The position numbers were made by a program, and so were the translations under genes. From Burkholderia diffusa (lineage in GTDB: Bacteria; Pseudomonadota; Gammaproteobacteria; Burkholderiales; Burkholderiaceae): DNA of 64,000 nucleotides. Below, in pieces: positions 44,747 to 54,387 of this stretch. Location of the stretch: NCBI RefSeq assembly GCF_902499115.1, contig NZ_CABVPN010000008.1, forward strand, positions 1 to 64,000, given 5' to 3'. The notes below the pieces were generated by a model, which did not search any database, was not told where the DNA came from, and saw only the letters and a program-made list of their open reading frames with translations. Numbering within the stretch: position 1 is the first letter of the stretch; every line of letters starts with the position of its first letter.

Positions 44747-45598
44747 ATGAACATGCGAATCGAGCCGTCGGTGCTCGCGAACCCCGACCTGCAATTTGCG
44801 ACGCTTTCGTCGGGCATCAGCCTGCCGTATGTCGAGCGGGGGAGCGGCGCGCCGATGGTGTTCGTGCACGGATCGTTGTGCGACTACCGTTACTGGGATC
44901 CGCAACTCGCGTCGCTGTCGGCCCACTACCGCTGCATCGCGCCGAGCCTCAGCCACTACTGGCCGGCCGTCGAAGCGGGCATCCAGGATGACTTCAGCTG
45001 GCAGAACCACGTCGACGAGCTCGCCGAATTCATCGACGCACTCGACCTCGGCCCCGTGCATCTCGTCGGCCACTCGCGAGGCGGCAGCGTCGCGTTCAAC
45101 GTCGCCCGCCAGCATCCGCAGCTCGTCGACACACTCACGCTCGCCGATCCGGGCGGCCCGCTGCAGCAGCCGGGCGTGCGCGAAGCCGCGCTGCCGGCCG
45201 CCGCGATCGCACTGCGCACGAAGGCCGTGAACCTGATCGGGCAAGGCGAAGTCGAAGCCGGCCTCGAGATGTTCGTCGATTCGGTCAGCCTGCCCGGCGC
45301 CTGGAAGAAGAGCACGTCGCGCTTTCGCACGATGGCGATCGACAACGCGAGCACGCTGCCGAAGCAGCTTCAGGATCCGCTGCCCGCGTATTCGCAGCAC
45401 ACGGCGTCGGACATCGCATGCCGCACGCTGCTGATCGACGGCCAGCGCAGCCCGAAGATGTTCCGCAACAACGTCGACACGCTGTCGCAGTGGATCGGCG
45501 CTGCGCAACGGCAGACCGTCGCCGGTGCGTCGCACGGGATGAACGCGGCGAGCCCCGCGGTGTTCAACCGTTACGTGCACGAGTTCGTCGCCGCGTAA
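44747..45598 (+). CDS. Alpha/beta hydrolase
   Basis: A 283-residue alpha/beta-hydrolase-fold protein. Oxyanion motif VFVHGSLCD near 38-45, nucleophile S110 in LVGHSRGGS, acid in LLIDGQRSP and histidine in AGASHGMNAASP, so the catalytic triad is intact. No signal peptide. Substrate unknown. It stands alone, preceded by an AT-rich stretch (44580-44745) that should hold its promoter. A different start further upstream is possible because no strong ribosome binding site is seen. Confidence 0.87.
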   Translation: MNMRIEPSVLANPDLQFATLSSGISLPYVERGSGAPMVFVHGSLCDYRYWDPQLASLSAHYRCIAPSLSHYWPAVEAGIQDDFSWQNHVDELAEFIDALDLGPVHLVGHSRGGSVAFNVARQHPQLVDTLTLADPGGPLQQPGVREAALPAAAIALRTKAVNLIGQGEVEAGLEMFVDSVSLPGAWKKSTSRFRTMAIDNASTLPKQLQDPLPAYSQHTASDIACRTLLIDGQRSPKMFRNNVDTLSQWIGAAQRQTVAGASHGMNAASPAVFNRYVHEFVAA

Positions 45599-45605
45599 CG
45601 CTCGT

Positions 45606-45625
45606 GGGCGGCATGCGCGCCGCCC
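45606..45625 (+). terminator. Probable terminator of the hydrolase gene
   Basis: GGGCGGC / GCCGCCC stem (45606-45612 with 45619-45625), 6-nt loop, followed by GTGACGCCCCTTTCT. The T-run is weak and distant. Confidence 0.4.
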
Positions 45626-45697
45626 GTGACGCCCCTTTCTCATATGATGCGAAGCGATGCGGACTGCCTGCATCGCGTCGCTTCGTCCGCCTCCGCG

Positions 45698-46138
45698 TCA
45701 CATGATCGGTTCGGGCTTGCGCGTCACCGCATCAGGCAACCCGAACACGCTGTCGAACGACCAGTTGTACGCGAACGTGAAGATCGGGAAGAACACGATC
45801 AGCACCGCGTCGTACAGGAACGCCTGCAGCAGCGACACGTCGAGCCACCACGCGATCAGCGGGATCAGGAACGTCACGAGCGCGACCTGAAAGCCGATCG
45901 CGTGCACGACGCGCCGCGCGACGGTGCGCGTCGTTTCCGCACGCCGCCGCTCCCACGCCTCGAATCCCAGGTTGTACAGAAAATTGACGATGACGCCCGT
46001 CGTCGAGATCATCACGCCGAGCAGGCCGCTCGTCGTCGCGCTCGCGCCGCTCAGCATGCCGAGCACCGACGACGCGACGAGGATGCCGAGCACCTCGAAC
46101 ATCACGACGTAGACTATGCGTCTCTTCCATCCTTGCAT
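45698..46138 (-). CDS. PACE family multidrug efflux protein
   Basis: A 146-residue inner-membrane protein with four spans arranged as two tandem bacterial transmembrane pair domains (WKRRIVYVVMFEVLGILVASS and TVARRVVHAIGFQVALVTFLI), the layout of AceI-type proteins that export chlorhexidine, acriflavine or short diamines. ATG 46138 has a GGAAGGTGG ribosome binding site. The divergent LysR gene 98 bp away is its likely regulator, as is common for PACE genes. Confidence 0.9.
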   Translation of the reverse strand: MQGWKRRIVYVVMFEVLGILVASSVLGMLSGASATTSGLLGVMISTTGVIVNFLYNLGFEAWERRRAETTRTVARRVVHAIGFQVALVTFLIPLIAWWLDVSLLQAFLYDAVLIVFFPIFTFAYNWSFDSVFGLPDAVTRKPEPIM

Positions 46139-46236
46139 GACCCACCACCTTCCTGTCGAACGAGGTGGCGAGACTACAGCGGGCACTTCGCCCGCAAAAG
46201 TCAGGTCCTTTCAATTTTTCTGACAGGAGGCCGCCG

Positions 46237-47127
46237 ATGCTGACCAGCGACCATATCGACATGCTGCTGACGATCATCGACAAGGGCTCGTTCTCGGCGG
46301 CCGCGCGCGCGCTCGGCCGCACACCGTCGGCGGTCAGCATGGCGATCGCGAACCTCGAGGCCGAGCTGGACCTCGTGCTGTTCGACCGCGGCACGCGCGA
46401 GCCGACGCCGACGGCCGCGATGGCCGCGCTGCTGCCCGATGCGCGGTCGATCGCCGAACGGTTGCAGGCATTGCGCGCGCATGCGCAGCATCTGTCGGAA
46501 GGCGTCGAGGACACGCTGCGGCTCGGCCTCGCGGCGGAGCTCGACGGCGCGCCCGTTGCGCGCGCACTGACCGCCGTCGCCGCGAAATATCCGGCGCTCG
46601 CGATCAGCATCGTCTCCGCGCCGCAGGACGCGATCGTCGACGCATTGCATCGCGGCGCGGTCGATCTCTGCGTCGCGTACGGCGGGCTCGATCTTCATCC
46701 GCAGGAACAGATCCACGCGCTGTGGACCGAAACGCTGATCGCCGTCGCCGCGCCCGGTCATCCGACGATCGCCGAAGCCGCGCATCCCGGGGCGATCGAG
46801 CGGCTGTCGGGATTCCGGCAGATCGTGATCGCGGACCCGGAACGGCCGCTCACCGACGTGCGCCCCGTGATCGGCAACCGCACGTGGAAGGTGACAGACA
46901 TGGCCACCGCGATCGCGCTCGTGAAGGCCGGGCACGGCTGGGCGAACCTGCCCGACTCGGTGATCGGCCGGTATGTCGCCGACGGCGAACTCGCGCCGCT
47001 CGTGTTCGCGAACATCCGCAACGGGCTGCGGCTGCCCGTGTACCTGCGCCGGCCGAAGCACACGGGGCTCGGCAAGGCGGCCAGCGAACTGGTGCGGGCG
47101 CTGCGGGCTGAAGACAGTCTCAGCTGA
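46237..47127 (+). CDS. LysR-family transcriptional regulator
   Basis: A 296-residue LysR regulator: N-terminal winged helix (DHIDMLLTIIDKGSFSAAARALGRTPSAVSMAIANLEAEL) and a C-terminal effector-binding domain. ATG 46237 follows an AGGAGG site with 8-nt spacing. Divergent from the PACE efflux gene, which it probably controls. Confidence 0.92.
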   Translation: MLTSDHIDMLLTIIDKGSFSAAARALGRTPSAVSMAIANLEAELDLVLFDRGTREPTPTAAMAALLPDARSIAERLQALRAHAQHLSEGVEDTLRLGLAAELDGAPVARALTAVAAKYPALAISIVSAPQDAIVDALHRGAVDLCVAYGGLDLHPQEQIHALWTETLIAVAAPGHPTIAEAAHPGAIERLSGFRQIVIADPERPLTDVRPVIGNRTWKVTDMATAIALVKAGHGWANLPDSVIGRYVADGELAPLVFANIRNGLRLPVYLRRPKHTGLGKAASELVRALRAEDSLS

Positions 47128-47219
47128 ACGGTGCGGCGAATCATCGCCGCGCCGTGGGTCAACGCACGGCGGATCGACCGTTAGTTGCAATCAACGCATC
47201 GTCGTTGCCCCGTTGATCG

Positions 47220-47250
47220 ACCGATCCGCGTCGCCGCGGATCGGTTGTTT
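47220..47250 (+). terminator. Intrinsic terminator after the LysR gene
   Basis: Perfect 11-bp stem ACCGATCCGCG / CGCGGATCGGT (47220-47230 with 47235-47245), loop TCGC, followed by TGTTT on the plus strand. It lies between the LysR gene and the convergent opcM. Confidence 0.7.
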
Positions 47251-47311
47251 CGATCGTCGACCAAACACCGGTTTCGGTGACGCATGGCGAACCGCCACGC
47301 GCACCGACGCC

Positions 47312-48847
47312 TCAACGCACGGCGACTTCCTGCTTGGCCGTCGCCGCATCGCCGACCGCCGTCGGCGCCGCGCCCCACCCGCCGCCGAGCGCGCGGATCA
47401 GGTTGACGGTCGACACGGCCTGCGCACCGGTCAGCTGGTTCGCCTGCAATTGCGACTGCAGCACCGACCGCTCGCTGTCGATCACGTCAAGATATGCGAC
47501 CTCGCCCTCCTGATACTGCGTACGCGACAGTGTCGCCGCACGACGCGACGCATTGACGGCCGCATCCTGCGCGCGGATCTGGTCGTCGAGCAGACGCAGA
47601 TCGGCGAGATTGTCCTCGACCTCGCGGAACGCGACGAGCACCTGCTGCCGGTAGTTCGCGACCTGTTCGTCGTACTGCGCGCGCGCCTGCTGCACGCCGG
47701 CCGCACGGCGCCCGCCGTCGAACAGCGGCAGCGTCAGCGCGGTGCCGGCGAACGGCCCGAGCAGGAACGTGCGGCTCGACCACAGGAACAGGTTGCCGAG
47801 CGTCGACGCTTCATAGCCGAACGCGCCCGTGATATCGAGCTTCGGGAAATACGCCGACTTCGCGAGGCCGATCCGCGCGTTCGCGGCCGCCATCGCGCGT
47901 TCCGCAGCCGACACGTCCGGGCGGCGTTCGAGCAGCGCGGACGGCAGGCCCGCGGGGACCTTCACCGCGACCGGCACGATCGGCGTCTCCTTGAACGCGA
48001 AGTCCGCGGGCGCCTTGCCGAGCAGGATCGCGAGCGCATGCTCGGACGCCGCGCGCCGGCGCGCGACGCCGACCGCATCGGCCTGCGCGGTCGCCAGTTC
48101 GTTCTTCGCGCGCGACACGTCGAGCTCGCTGATGTCGCCTTCGTCGAAGCGGCGCTGCACGAGCTTCAGCGCCTGGTCGCGCAGTTCGACCGTGCGGCGG
48201 TACAGGTCCTGATCCGCGTCGAGCTGGCGCAGTTCGAAGTAGTTCTGCGCGACGTCCGCCTGCAGCGCGAGCTGCACCGAACGGAACAGCGCTTCGCTCT
48301 GCGCCTGGTCGGCACGCGACGCCTCGACGTTGCGGCTCACGCGGCCGAACAGGTCGGCCTCGTACGACACCGTGCCCTGCGCGCGCCACAGCGTCGCGTT
48401 GGTCGGGCCCGTGCCCTGCGGCTGGAACTGCGACGCCGACGACAGCCCTTCCCGCGTCGGCCCGAACCCGGCGCCGACCTGCGGGAACCACTGCGAGCGC
48501 GCGGTGCGGGTCGCCGCGCGCGCTTCCTCGACTCGCGCCGCCGCGGCCTTCAGGTTCTGGTTTGCGGCGAGCGCCTGCGACTCGAGCGAGTCGAGCACCG
48601 GATCGCCGAACACCTTCCACCATTCGCCGCGATGCTCGCCGTCCGCCGGTTCGGCGGTCTTCCACGTGCCGGCCTGTTCGCCGGCCGCGAGCGTCGGCGC
48701 TTCCTTGAACGCCGCGGGCGTCGACACGTCCGGGCGCTTGTAGTCGGGCCCCACCGCGCACGCGGCGAGCAGCGTCGCGAGCAGGGTGCTCGCGGCCGCC
48801 ACCTTCGCGAAGCGCATCAGGCCATTCGTGTTGTGCATGTTGTCCAT
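47312..48847 (-). CDS. opcM: Outer-membrane factor of the Ceo efflux pump
   Basis: A 511-residue OprM-type outer-membrane channel lipoprotein. Signal peptide with lipobox LLAAC (Cys30), then AVGPDYKRPDVSTPAAF, the usual start of the family, and two TolC-type repeats. It forms the exit duct of the CeoAB pump. ATG 48847 is chosen for its GAGGAAAACAAG ribosome binding site. An earlier in-frame ATG at 48865 would overlap the ceoB end and lacks one. Ten bases separate it from ceoB. Confidence 0.9.
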   Translation of the reverse strand: MDNMHNTNGLMRFAKVAAASTLLATLLAACAVGPDYKRPDVSTPAAFKEAPTLAAGEQAGTWKTAEPADGEHRGEWWKVFGDPVLDSLESQALAANQNLKAAAARVEEARAATRTARSQWFPQVGAGFGPTREGLSSASQFQPQGTGPTNATLWRAQGTVSYEADLFGRVSRNVEASRADQAQSEALFRSVQLALQADVAQNYFELRQLDADQDLYRRTVELRDQALKLVQRRFDEGDISELDVSRAKNELATAQADAVGVARRRAASEHALAILLGKAPADFAFKETPIVPVAVKVPAGLPSALLERRPDVSAAERAMAAANARIGLAKSAYFPKLDITGAFGYEASTLGNLFLWSSRTFLLGPFAGTALTLPLFDGGRRAAGVQQARAQYDEQVANYRQQVLVAFREVEDNLADLRLLDDQIRAQDAAVNASRRAATLSRTQYQEGEVAYLDVIDSERSVLQSQLQANQLTGAQAVSTVNLIRALGGGWGAAPTAVGDAATAKQEVAVR

Positions 48848-48857
48848 CTTGTTTTCC

Positions 48858-51800
48858 TCAAGCATCCGATGCCGGCACGCCCGGGGCCGTCACGCCGTAA
48901 CCGGCCGAGTCCTTGCCCGCGACGTGGATCTTGCCGCCCGCGAGCGTACGCAGCACGACGTAGAACACCGGCGTCAGCATCAGCCCGAACAGCGTCACGC
49001 CGAGCATCCCGAAGAACACCGCGATACCCATCGCATGCCGCATCTCGGAGCCCGCGCCCGTCGACATGACGAGCGGCACGACGCCCATGATGAACGCGAT
49101 CGACGTCATCAGGATCGGGCGCAGCCGCAGCCGGCTGGCCTCGATCGCGGCCTCGAGCGGCGTCCTGCCGTCATGCTCCAGTTCGCGTGCGAATTCGACG
49201 ATCAGGATCGCGTTCTTCGCCGACAACCCCACCAGCACCATCAAGCCGATCTGCGTGAAGATGTTGTTGTCGCCCTGCGTGAGCCACACGCCCGTCAGCG
49301 CCGACAGAATGCTCATCGGCACGATCAGGATCACCGCGAGCGGCAGCGTCAGGCTTTCATACAGTGCGGCGAGCACGAGGAACACGAGCAGCACGCTGAT
49401 CGGGAACACATACATCGCTGAATCGCCGGCAAGAATCTGCTGGTACGTGAGGTCGGTCCATTCGAACCGCACGCCACGCGGCAGCGTTTCATGCGCGATG
49501 CGCTCGATCGCGGCCTGCGCCTGACCCGACGAGAAGCCCGGCGCCGGGCCGCCGTTGATGTCGGCCGCCGTGTAGCCGTTGTAGCGCACGACCATTTCCG
49601 GGCCGAACGTCGGCGTCACCGTGACGAGCGACGACAGCGGCACCATCTCGCCACGGTCGTTGCGCGTCTTCAACTGCAGGATGTCGTCCGCGCGCTGGCG
49701 GAACGGCGCATCGGCCTGCACGCGCACCTGGTACACACGCCCGAAGCGGTTGAAGTCGTTCACGTACAGCGAGCCGAGATACACCTGCATGGTGTTGAAC
49801 ACGTCGGTGACCGGCACGCCGAGCTGCTTCGCCTTCACGCGGTCGAGATCGACGTTGAGCTGCGGCACGTTGATCTGGTAGCTCGTGAACAACGGGCCGA
49901 GTTCAGGCGCCTGCTGCGCGCGCTTGATGAAGTCGTTGGTCGCATCCGACAGCTTCGCGTAGCCGACCGCGCCGCGATCCTCGATCTGCATCTTGAACCC
50001 GCCGAGCGTGCCGAGGCCCAGCACCGGCGGCGGCGGGAACACCGCGACGAACGAGTCCTTGATCGCACCGTACTGCTGGTTCAGCGCACCCGCGATCGCA
50101 CCGGCCGACAGCGCCTTGCCGTGCCGCTCCGAGAACGGCTTGAGCGTGACGAACACGATGCCCGCGCTCGAACTGTTGGTGAAGCCGTTCACCGACAGCC
50201 CCGGGAACGCGACCGCGCTCTCGACGCCAGGCTGCTTCAGCGCGATCGAGCCCATGTCGCGGATCACCTTCTCGGTGCGATCGAGCGACGCGCCGTTCGG
50301 CAGCTGCGCGAACGCGATCAGGTATTCCTTGTCCTGCGCGGGCACGAAGCCGCCCGGCACGATCTTCGACACGAGCACGGTCGCGCCCACCAGCACGAGG
50401 TACACGCCGAGCATCAGCGTCTTGCGCGACAGCACGCCGCGCACGCCGCGGCCGTAGTTCTCCGCGCCGCGATGGAACACCTTGTTGAAGCGCTTGAAGA
50501 AGCCGCCGAGCACGCGGTTCATCACGCGCGTGAGCCAGTCCTCCTTGTCGCCATGGCCCTTCAGCAGGATCGCGGACAGCGCCGGCGACAGCGTCAGCGA
50601 GTTGAACGCCGAGATCACCGTCGAGATCGCGATCGTCATCGCGAACTGCTTGTAGAACTGGCCGGTCAGGCCCGACATGAACGCGAGCGGCACGAACACG
50701 GCGACGAGCGTCAGCGCGATCGCGATGATCGGCCCGCTCACTTCCTGCATCGCCTTGTAGGTCGCCTGCCGCGCGTTCATCCCGCTTTCGATGTTGCGCT
50801 CGACGTTCTCGACGACCACGATCGCATCGTCGACCACGATACCGATCGCGAGCACCATCCCGAACAGCGACAGCGCGTTGATCGAATAACCGAAACCGAG
50901 CAGCAGCGAGAACGTGCCGATGATCGACACCGGCACCGCGATCAGCGGAATGAGCGATGCGCGCCAGGTCTGCAGGAACACGATCACGACGAGCACGACC
51001 AGCGCGATCGCTTCGAGCAGCGTGTGCACCACGGCCTTGATCGACGAGCGCACGAACTGCGTCGGGTCATAGACGATCTTGTAGTCGACGCCGGCCGGCA
51101 TGTCCTGCTTCAGCTCGGCCATCGTCTTGCGCACTTCGTCGGAGATCTGCAGCGAGTTCGCGCCCGGCGACTGGTTGATCGCCATCGCGACGGCCGGCTT
51201 GTTGTCGAGCAGCGAGCGCAGTCCGTACTCGGACGCATCCAGCTGGATCCGCGCGATGTCGCGCAAGCGCGTGACGCCGCCGTCCGGCGTCGTCTTCACC
51301 ACGATGTCGCCGAATTCGTCCTCCGTCTGCAAGCGGCCGCGCGCGTTCACCGACAGCTGCAGCGGCGTGCCGGGCAGCGACGGCGACGCGCCGATCACGC
51401 CGGCCGCAACCTGCACGTTCTGCTCGCGGATCGCCTGCACGACGTCCTCCGCGGACAGCCCGCGCTGCGCGACCTTCTGCGGATCGAGCCATATGCGCAT
51501 CGCGTAGTCGCCCGAACCCCACAGCTGCACCTGGCCGACGCCCTGGATCCGCGACAGGCGATCCTTCACGTTGATCAGCGCGTAGTTGCGCAGATAGGTC
51601 ATGTCGTAGCGGTTGTCCGGCGAGATCAGGTGGACCACCATCGTCAGCGTCGGCGAGCTCTTCACCGTCGTGATGCCGAGCCGCTGCACGTCTTCCGGCA
51701 GGCGCGGCAGCGCCTGGTTCACGCGGTTCTGCACGAGCTGCGTGGCCTTGTCCGGATCGGTGCCCAGCTTGAACGTGACGGTGATCGTCATGTTGCCGTC

Positions 51801-52058
51801 GCTGTTCGCCTGCGACTGCATGTAGAGCATGTCCTCGACGCCGTTGATCTGCTCCTCGAGCGGCGACGCGACCGTCTCGGCGATCACTTTCGGGTTGGCA
51901 CCGGGGTACTGCGCCTTCACGATCACGGAAGGCGGCACGACTTCCGGATATTCCGAAATCGGCAGCAGGAACATCGCGATCACCCCGCCGAGCAGGATGA
52001 TCACCGATAGGACTCCTGCAAAGATCGGCCGGTCGATAAAGAATTTGGAAATGTTCAT
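48858..52058 (-). CDS. ceoB: RND multidrug efflux transporter
   Basis: A 1066-residue inner-membrane RND pump of the HAE1/AcrB family with 12 spans and two large periplasmic loops. It starts MNISKFFIDRPIFAGVLSVIILLGGV. The proton-relay aspartates are visible in span 4 (GIVVDDAIVVVENVER), and the GLSAKNAILIVEFA block of span 10 is intact. In the B. cepacia complex this pump exports chloramphenicol, trimethoprim and fluoroquinolones and is induced by salicylate (known for CeoB). ATG 52058 begins the family consensus. Confidence 0.93.
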   Translation of the reverse strand: MNISKFFIDRPIFAGVLSVIILLGGVIAMFLLPISEYPEVVPPSVIVKAQYPGANPKVIAETVASPLEEQINGVEDMLYMQSQANSDGNMTITVTFKLGTDPDKATQLVQNRVNQALPRLPEDVQRLGITTVKSSPTLTMVVHLISPDNRYDMTYLRNYALINVKDRLSRIQGVGQVQLWGSGDYAMRIWLDPQKVAQRGLSAEDVVQAIREQNVQVAAGVIGASPSLPGTPLQLSVNARGRLQTEDEFGDIVVKTTPDGGVTRLRDIARIQLDASEYGLRSLLDNKPAVAMAINQSPGANSLQISDEVRKTMAELKQDMPAGVDYKIVYDPTQFVRSSIKAVVHTLLEAIALVVLVVIVFLQTWRASLIPLIAVPVSIIGTFSLLLGFGYSINALSLFGMVLAIGIVVDDAIVVVENVERNIESGMNARQATYKAMQEVSGPIIAIALTLVAVFVPLAFMSGLTGQFYKQFAMTIAISTVISAFNSLTLSPALSAILLKGHGDKEDWLTRVMNRVLGGFFKRFNKVFHRGAENYGRGVRGVLSRKTLMLGVYLVLVGATVLVSKIVPGGFVPAQDKEYLIAFAQLPNGASLDRTEKVIRDMGSIALKQPGVESAVAFPGLSVNGFTNSSSAGIVFVTLKPFSERHGKALSAGAIAGALNQQYGAIKDSFVAVFPPPPVLGLGTLGGFKMQIEDRGAVGYAKLSDATNDFIKRAQQAPELGPLFTSYQINVPQLNVDLDRVKAKQLGVPVTDVFNTMQVYLGSLYVNDFNRFGRVYQVRVQADAPFRQRADDILQLKTRNDRGEMVPLSSLVTVTPTFGPEMVVRYNGYTAADINGGPAPGFSSGQAQAAIERIAHETLPRGVRFEWTDLTYQQILAGDSAMYVFPISVLLVFLVLAALYESLTLPLAVILIVPMSILSALTGVWLTQGDNNIFTQIGLMVLVGLSAKNAILIVEFARELEHDGRTPLEAAIEASRLRLRPILMTSIAFIMGVVPLVMSTGAGSEMRHAMGIAVFFGMLGVTLFGLMLTPVFYVVLRTLAGGKIHVAGKDSAGYGVTAPGVPASDA

Positions 52059-52104
52059 GTGTGGCTCTGTCTGGTTGAACGCGGAAACCGTAGCGGCGGG
52101 CCGC

Positions 52105-53322
52105 TTACGATTCCGCCTTCGCCGGTGCGGCCGGCTTCGCGGTATCCGCGAGCGGCGCGGACGGCGCATCGCCGCCCGTCATCGGGACCATGTGCGGTTT
52201 CACCTGCTCGCCCGGCCGCACGCGCTGCGTACCGTTCACGATCACGCGGTCGCCGGCGGACAGGCCGCTCACGATCACGCGCCGGTTGCCGTGCTGCAGG
52301 CCCTGCTGCACTTCGCGATACGACACGCGGCCCTGCTGGTCGACGACGAACACGAACTTCTTGTCCTGGTCGGTGTTGATCGCCGCGTCGTCGACGAGCA
52401 GTGCCTGGTGCGGCGCGCTGCCGCCCACCTTCACGCGTGCGTAGAGGCCCGGGACGAGCGCGCCGTCCGCGTTGTCGAAACGCGCGCGCACGCGGATCGT
52501 GCCGGACGACGTGTCGAGCCGGTTGTCGACCGAGTCGATCTCGCCGCTGCGCGAGTAGCCGGTTTCATTCGCGAGGCCGAGCTCGACCGGCACCTTGCGG
52601 CCGTTACGCGCGCCGTTGATGTATTGCAGGTAGGTCTGCTCGTCCGCGTCGAACGATGCGTAGATCGGCGACACCGACACCAGCGTCGTCAGCGGCGCGG
52701 CCGATGCACCGGCCGACACGACGTTGCCGAGCGTGATTTCCGCGCGCGACACGCGGCCCGACACAGGTGCGGTGATGCGCGTATAGCCAAGGTTGATGCG
52801 CGCCGTTTCCAGCGCGGCTTCGGCGGCCTTCAGGTTCGCGCTCGCCTCGCGCGCGGCGTTCTGCTTCTCGTCGTAATCGCGCTTCGCGATCGCGTTGTCG
52901 CCGATCAGCCGCTGCGCCCGCTGCCAGTCGCTCTGCGCGTAGCCGTTGCGGGCCTGCGCGGCGGCGAGCTGCGCGGCCGCGCGGTCGGTTTCGGCCTGAT
53001 ACGGGCGCGGGTCGATCACGAACAGCACGTCGCCCTTCTTCACGAGCGCGCCGTCCTTGAAGTTCACCGCGACGATCGTGCCCGACACCTGCGGGCGCAC
53101 GTCGACTTTCTCGACCGCCTCGAGGCGGCCCGAATAGCTTTGCCAATCAGTGACGGTCTGCGGCACGACGGTCGCGACGTCGACTTCCGGCAGCGGCGCC
53201 GCCGCTTTCTCGGGCGCGTTCGCGTTCACGCGCATCGCGCCGAACGTGCCGAGGCCGACGACGGCGAGCGTCACGATCGCCGCTGTCGCGATTCGGGAAC
53301 GGGAGGTGCGTAGGATGGCCAT
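52105..53322 (-). CDS. ceoA: RND efflux periplasmic adaptor
   Basis: A 405-residue membrane-fusion protein linking CeoB to OpcM. N-terminal membrane anchor (about 10-30), then barrel-sandwich and hairpin domains (GRLEAVEKVDVRPQVSGTIVAVNFKDGALVKKGDVLFVIDP) and the closing half TRITAPVSGRVSRAEITLGNVV. No lipobox, so it is anchored by the N-terminal helix or soluble. ATG 53322 follows GGAGATCCAC. 46 bp separate it from ceoB. Confidence 0.92.
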   Translation of the reverse strand: MAILRTSRSRIATAAIVTLAVVGLGTFGAMRVNANAPEKAAAPLPEVDVATVVPQTVTDWQSYSGRLEAVEKVDVRPQVSGTIVAVNFKDGALVKKGDVLFVIDPRPYQAETDRAAAQLAAAQARNGYAQSDWQRAQRLIGDNAIAKRDYDEKQNAAREASANLKAAEAALETARINLGYTRITAPVSGRVSRAEITLGNVVSAGASAAPLTTLVSVSPIYASFDADEQTYLQYINGARNGRKVPVELGLANETGYSRSGEIDSVDNRLDTSSGTIRVRARFDNADGALVPGLYARVKVGGSAPHQALLVDDAAINTDQDKKFVFVVDQQGRVSYREVQQGLQHGNRRVIVSGLSAGDRVIVNGTQRVRPGEQVKPHMVPMTGGDAPSAPLADTAKPAAPAKAES

Positions 53323-53353
53323 GTGGATCTCCAATAAGCGTGGATTGGTGTGG

Positions 53354-54214
53354 TTATTCGGAACGATTCGGCTGGCGCGCCTGGAAGCGGCACTGGAAGA
53401 AGCGCACTGCTTCCTCGAGCGCGGCTTCGTGCATCGCGAGCGCCGCGTGCGTGACGTCCGGGTAGCGGATCACCTGCGTGAGCACGCCCGATGAAATCAG
53501 GCAGCCCGCATATTTCTCCGCTTCGACGTGCAGCACGTCGTTCTGCGCGGTGACGACGAGCGTGGGCGGCAGGCCCGCGAGGCGCACCGATTCGAGCGGT
53601 GCCGCGTACGGGTGCATGCGCTGCGCCGCCTGCGGCAGATAGGCGCGATAACAGGCCGCGCATTCGCGCGCGGTGATGTCCGACGAAAGGCGTTCGGCGT
53701 CGCCGATGCGCGTCATGCTCGGGTCGAGCATCGGCCCGAACAGCGCCTGCGCGGCGATCGACACTTCACCGCGATCGCGCGCGATGAACGCGAGACAGTT
53801 CGCGAGCTGGCCGCCCGCGTCGTGCCCCGCGACGCCAATCTTCTTCGGATTGCCGCCGAACGCGCGGGCACGCGTTGCGGCCCATACGGCGGCGCGATAC
53901 GCATCCTCCGGCGCGGCCGGAAAAGGAAAGGCCGGCGCGAGCGAATAATCGACCGACACTACGAGAGCTGGTAAGCGTTCTGCTAAAAAGCGCGCGGCGA
54001 AGTCGGCGTCGTCGAGCGTGCCGCGCACGAAACCGCCGCCGTGGAAATAAAGCACTACTGGCAGCCCGGTCTTGTCCGGGCGGCGGTAGAGGCGCAGAAC
54101 GATGTCCTGCGCGTAGCCGGGGATTTCCACCTCAGCGACCGTCAATGCCGCGCCGGCTCTGGCTTCGGCAGGCAATGCGGCTTTCAGGAATTTGCTGAAT
54201 TCAGAAGCGTCCAT
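53354..54214 (-). CDS. llpE: LlpE lipase-like alpha/beta hydrolase, nucleophile serine replaced
   Basis: A 286-residue hormone-sensitive-lipase-type protein, first gene of the ceo operon. The oxyanion motif FHGGGF (57-62) is present, but the nucleophile motif that should read GDSAGG is GHDAGG (130-135), so the catalytic serine is aspartate D132. The late acid (NDVLHVEAE) and histidine (VTHAALAMHE) positions remain. It is therefore probably not a normal esterase. It may bind rather than hydrolyse a ligand, or use another mechanism. The known ceo locus also has this gene ahead of ceoA. Confidence 0.85.
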   Translation of the reverse strand: MDASEFSKFLKAALPAEARAGAALTVAEVEIPGYAQDIVLRLYRRPDKTGLPVVLYFHGGGFVRGTLDDADFAARFLAERLPALVVSVDYSLAPAFPFPAAPEDAYRAAVWAATRARAFGGNPKKIGVAGHDAGGQLANCLAFIARDRGEVSIAAQALFGPMLDPSMTRIGDAERLSSDITARECAACYRAYLPQAAQRMHPYAAPLESVRLAGLPPTLVVTAQNDVLHVEAEKYAGCLISSGVLTQVIRYPDVTHAALAMHEAALEEAVRFFQCRFQARQPNRSE

Positions 54215-54387
54215 GACGATGCAGCATCCATTTCGAGATGGAACGAATTCTGGGTCCGGCAGACATCGGGATAAATGCCTATAATCCGGCAACACAATTC
54301 AACACCCCCGAACAATCCCAGGCTGCTCCGCCTACAAAGCGGCGCAGCCTTGTTGTTCCGGCGGCAAATTAGATTGCGGAGGTTGTG
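54215..54387. promoter_or_regulatory. llpE / ceoR divergent promoter region
   Basis: 173 bp between divergent genes. It contains an inverted repeat GGCTGC-TCCGC ... GCGG-C-GCAGCC (about 54321-54349) and AT-rich sequence (54260-54305) suited to a LysR site, in which a T-N11-A core cannot be singled out with confidence. In related strains this region answers to salicylate through CeoR (known for the locus). Confidence 0.5.

Noticed and set aside
49491..52010. A rightward open frame of about 840 codons opposite ceoB
   Set aside because: Composition is Arg/His/Gln-rich shadow sequence of the RND pump gene, with no motif and no ribosome binding site.
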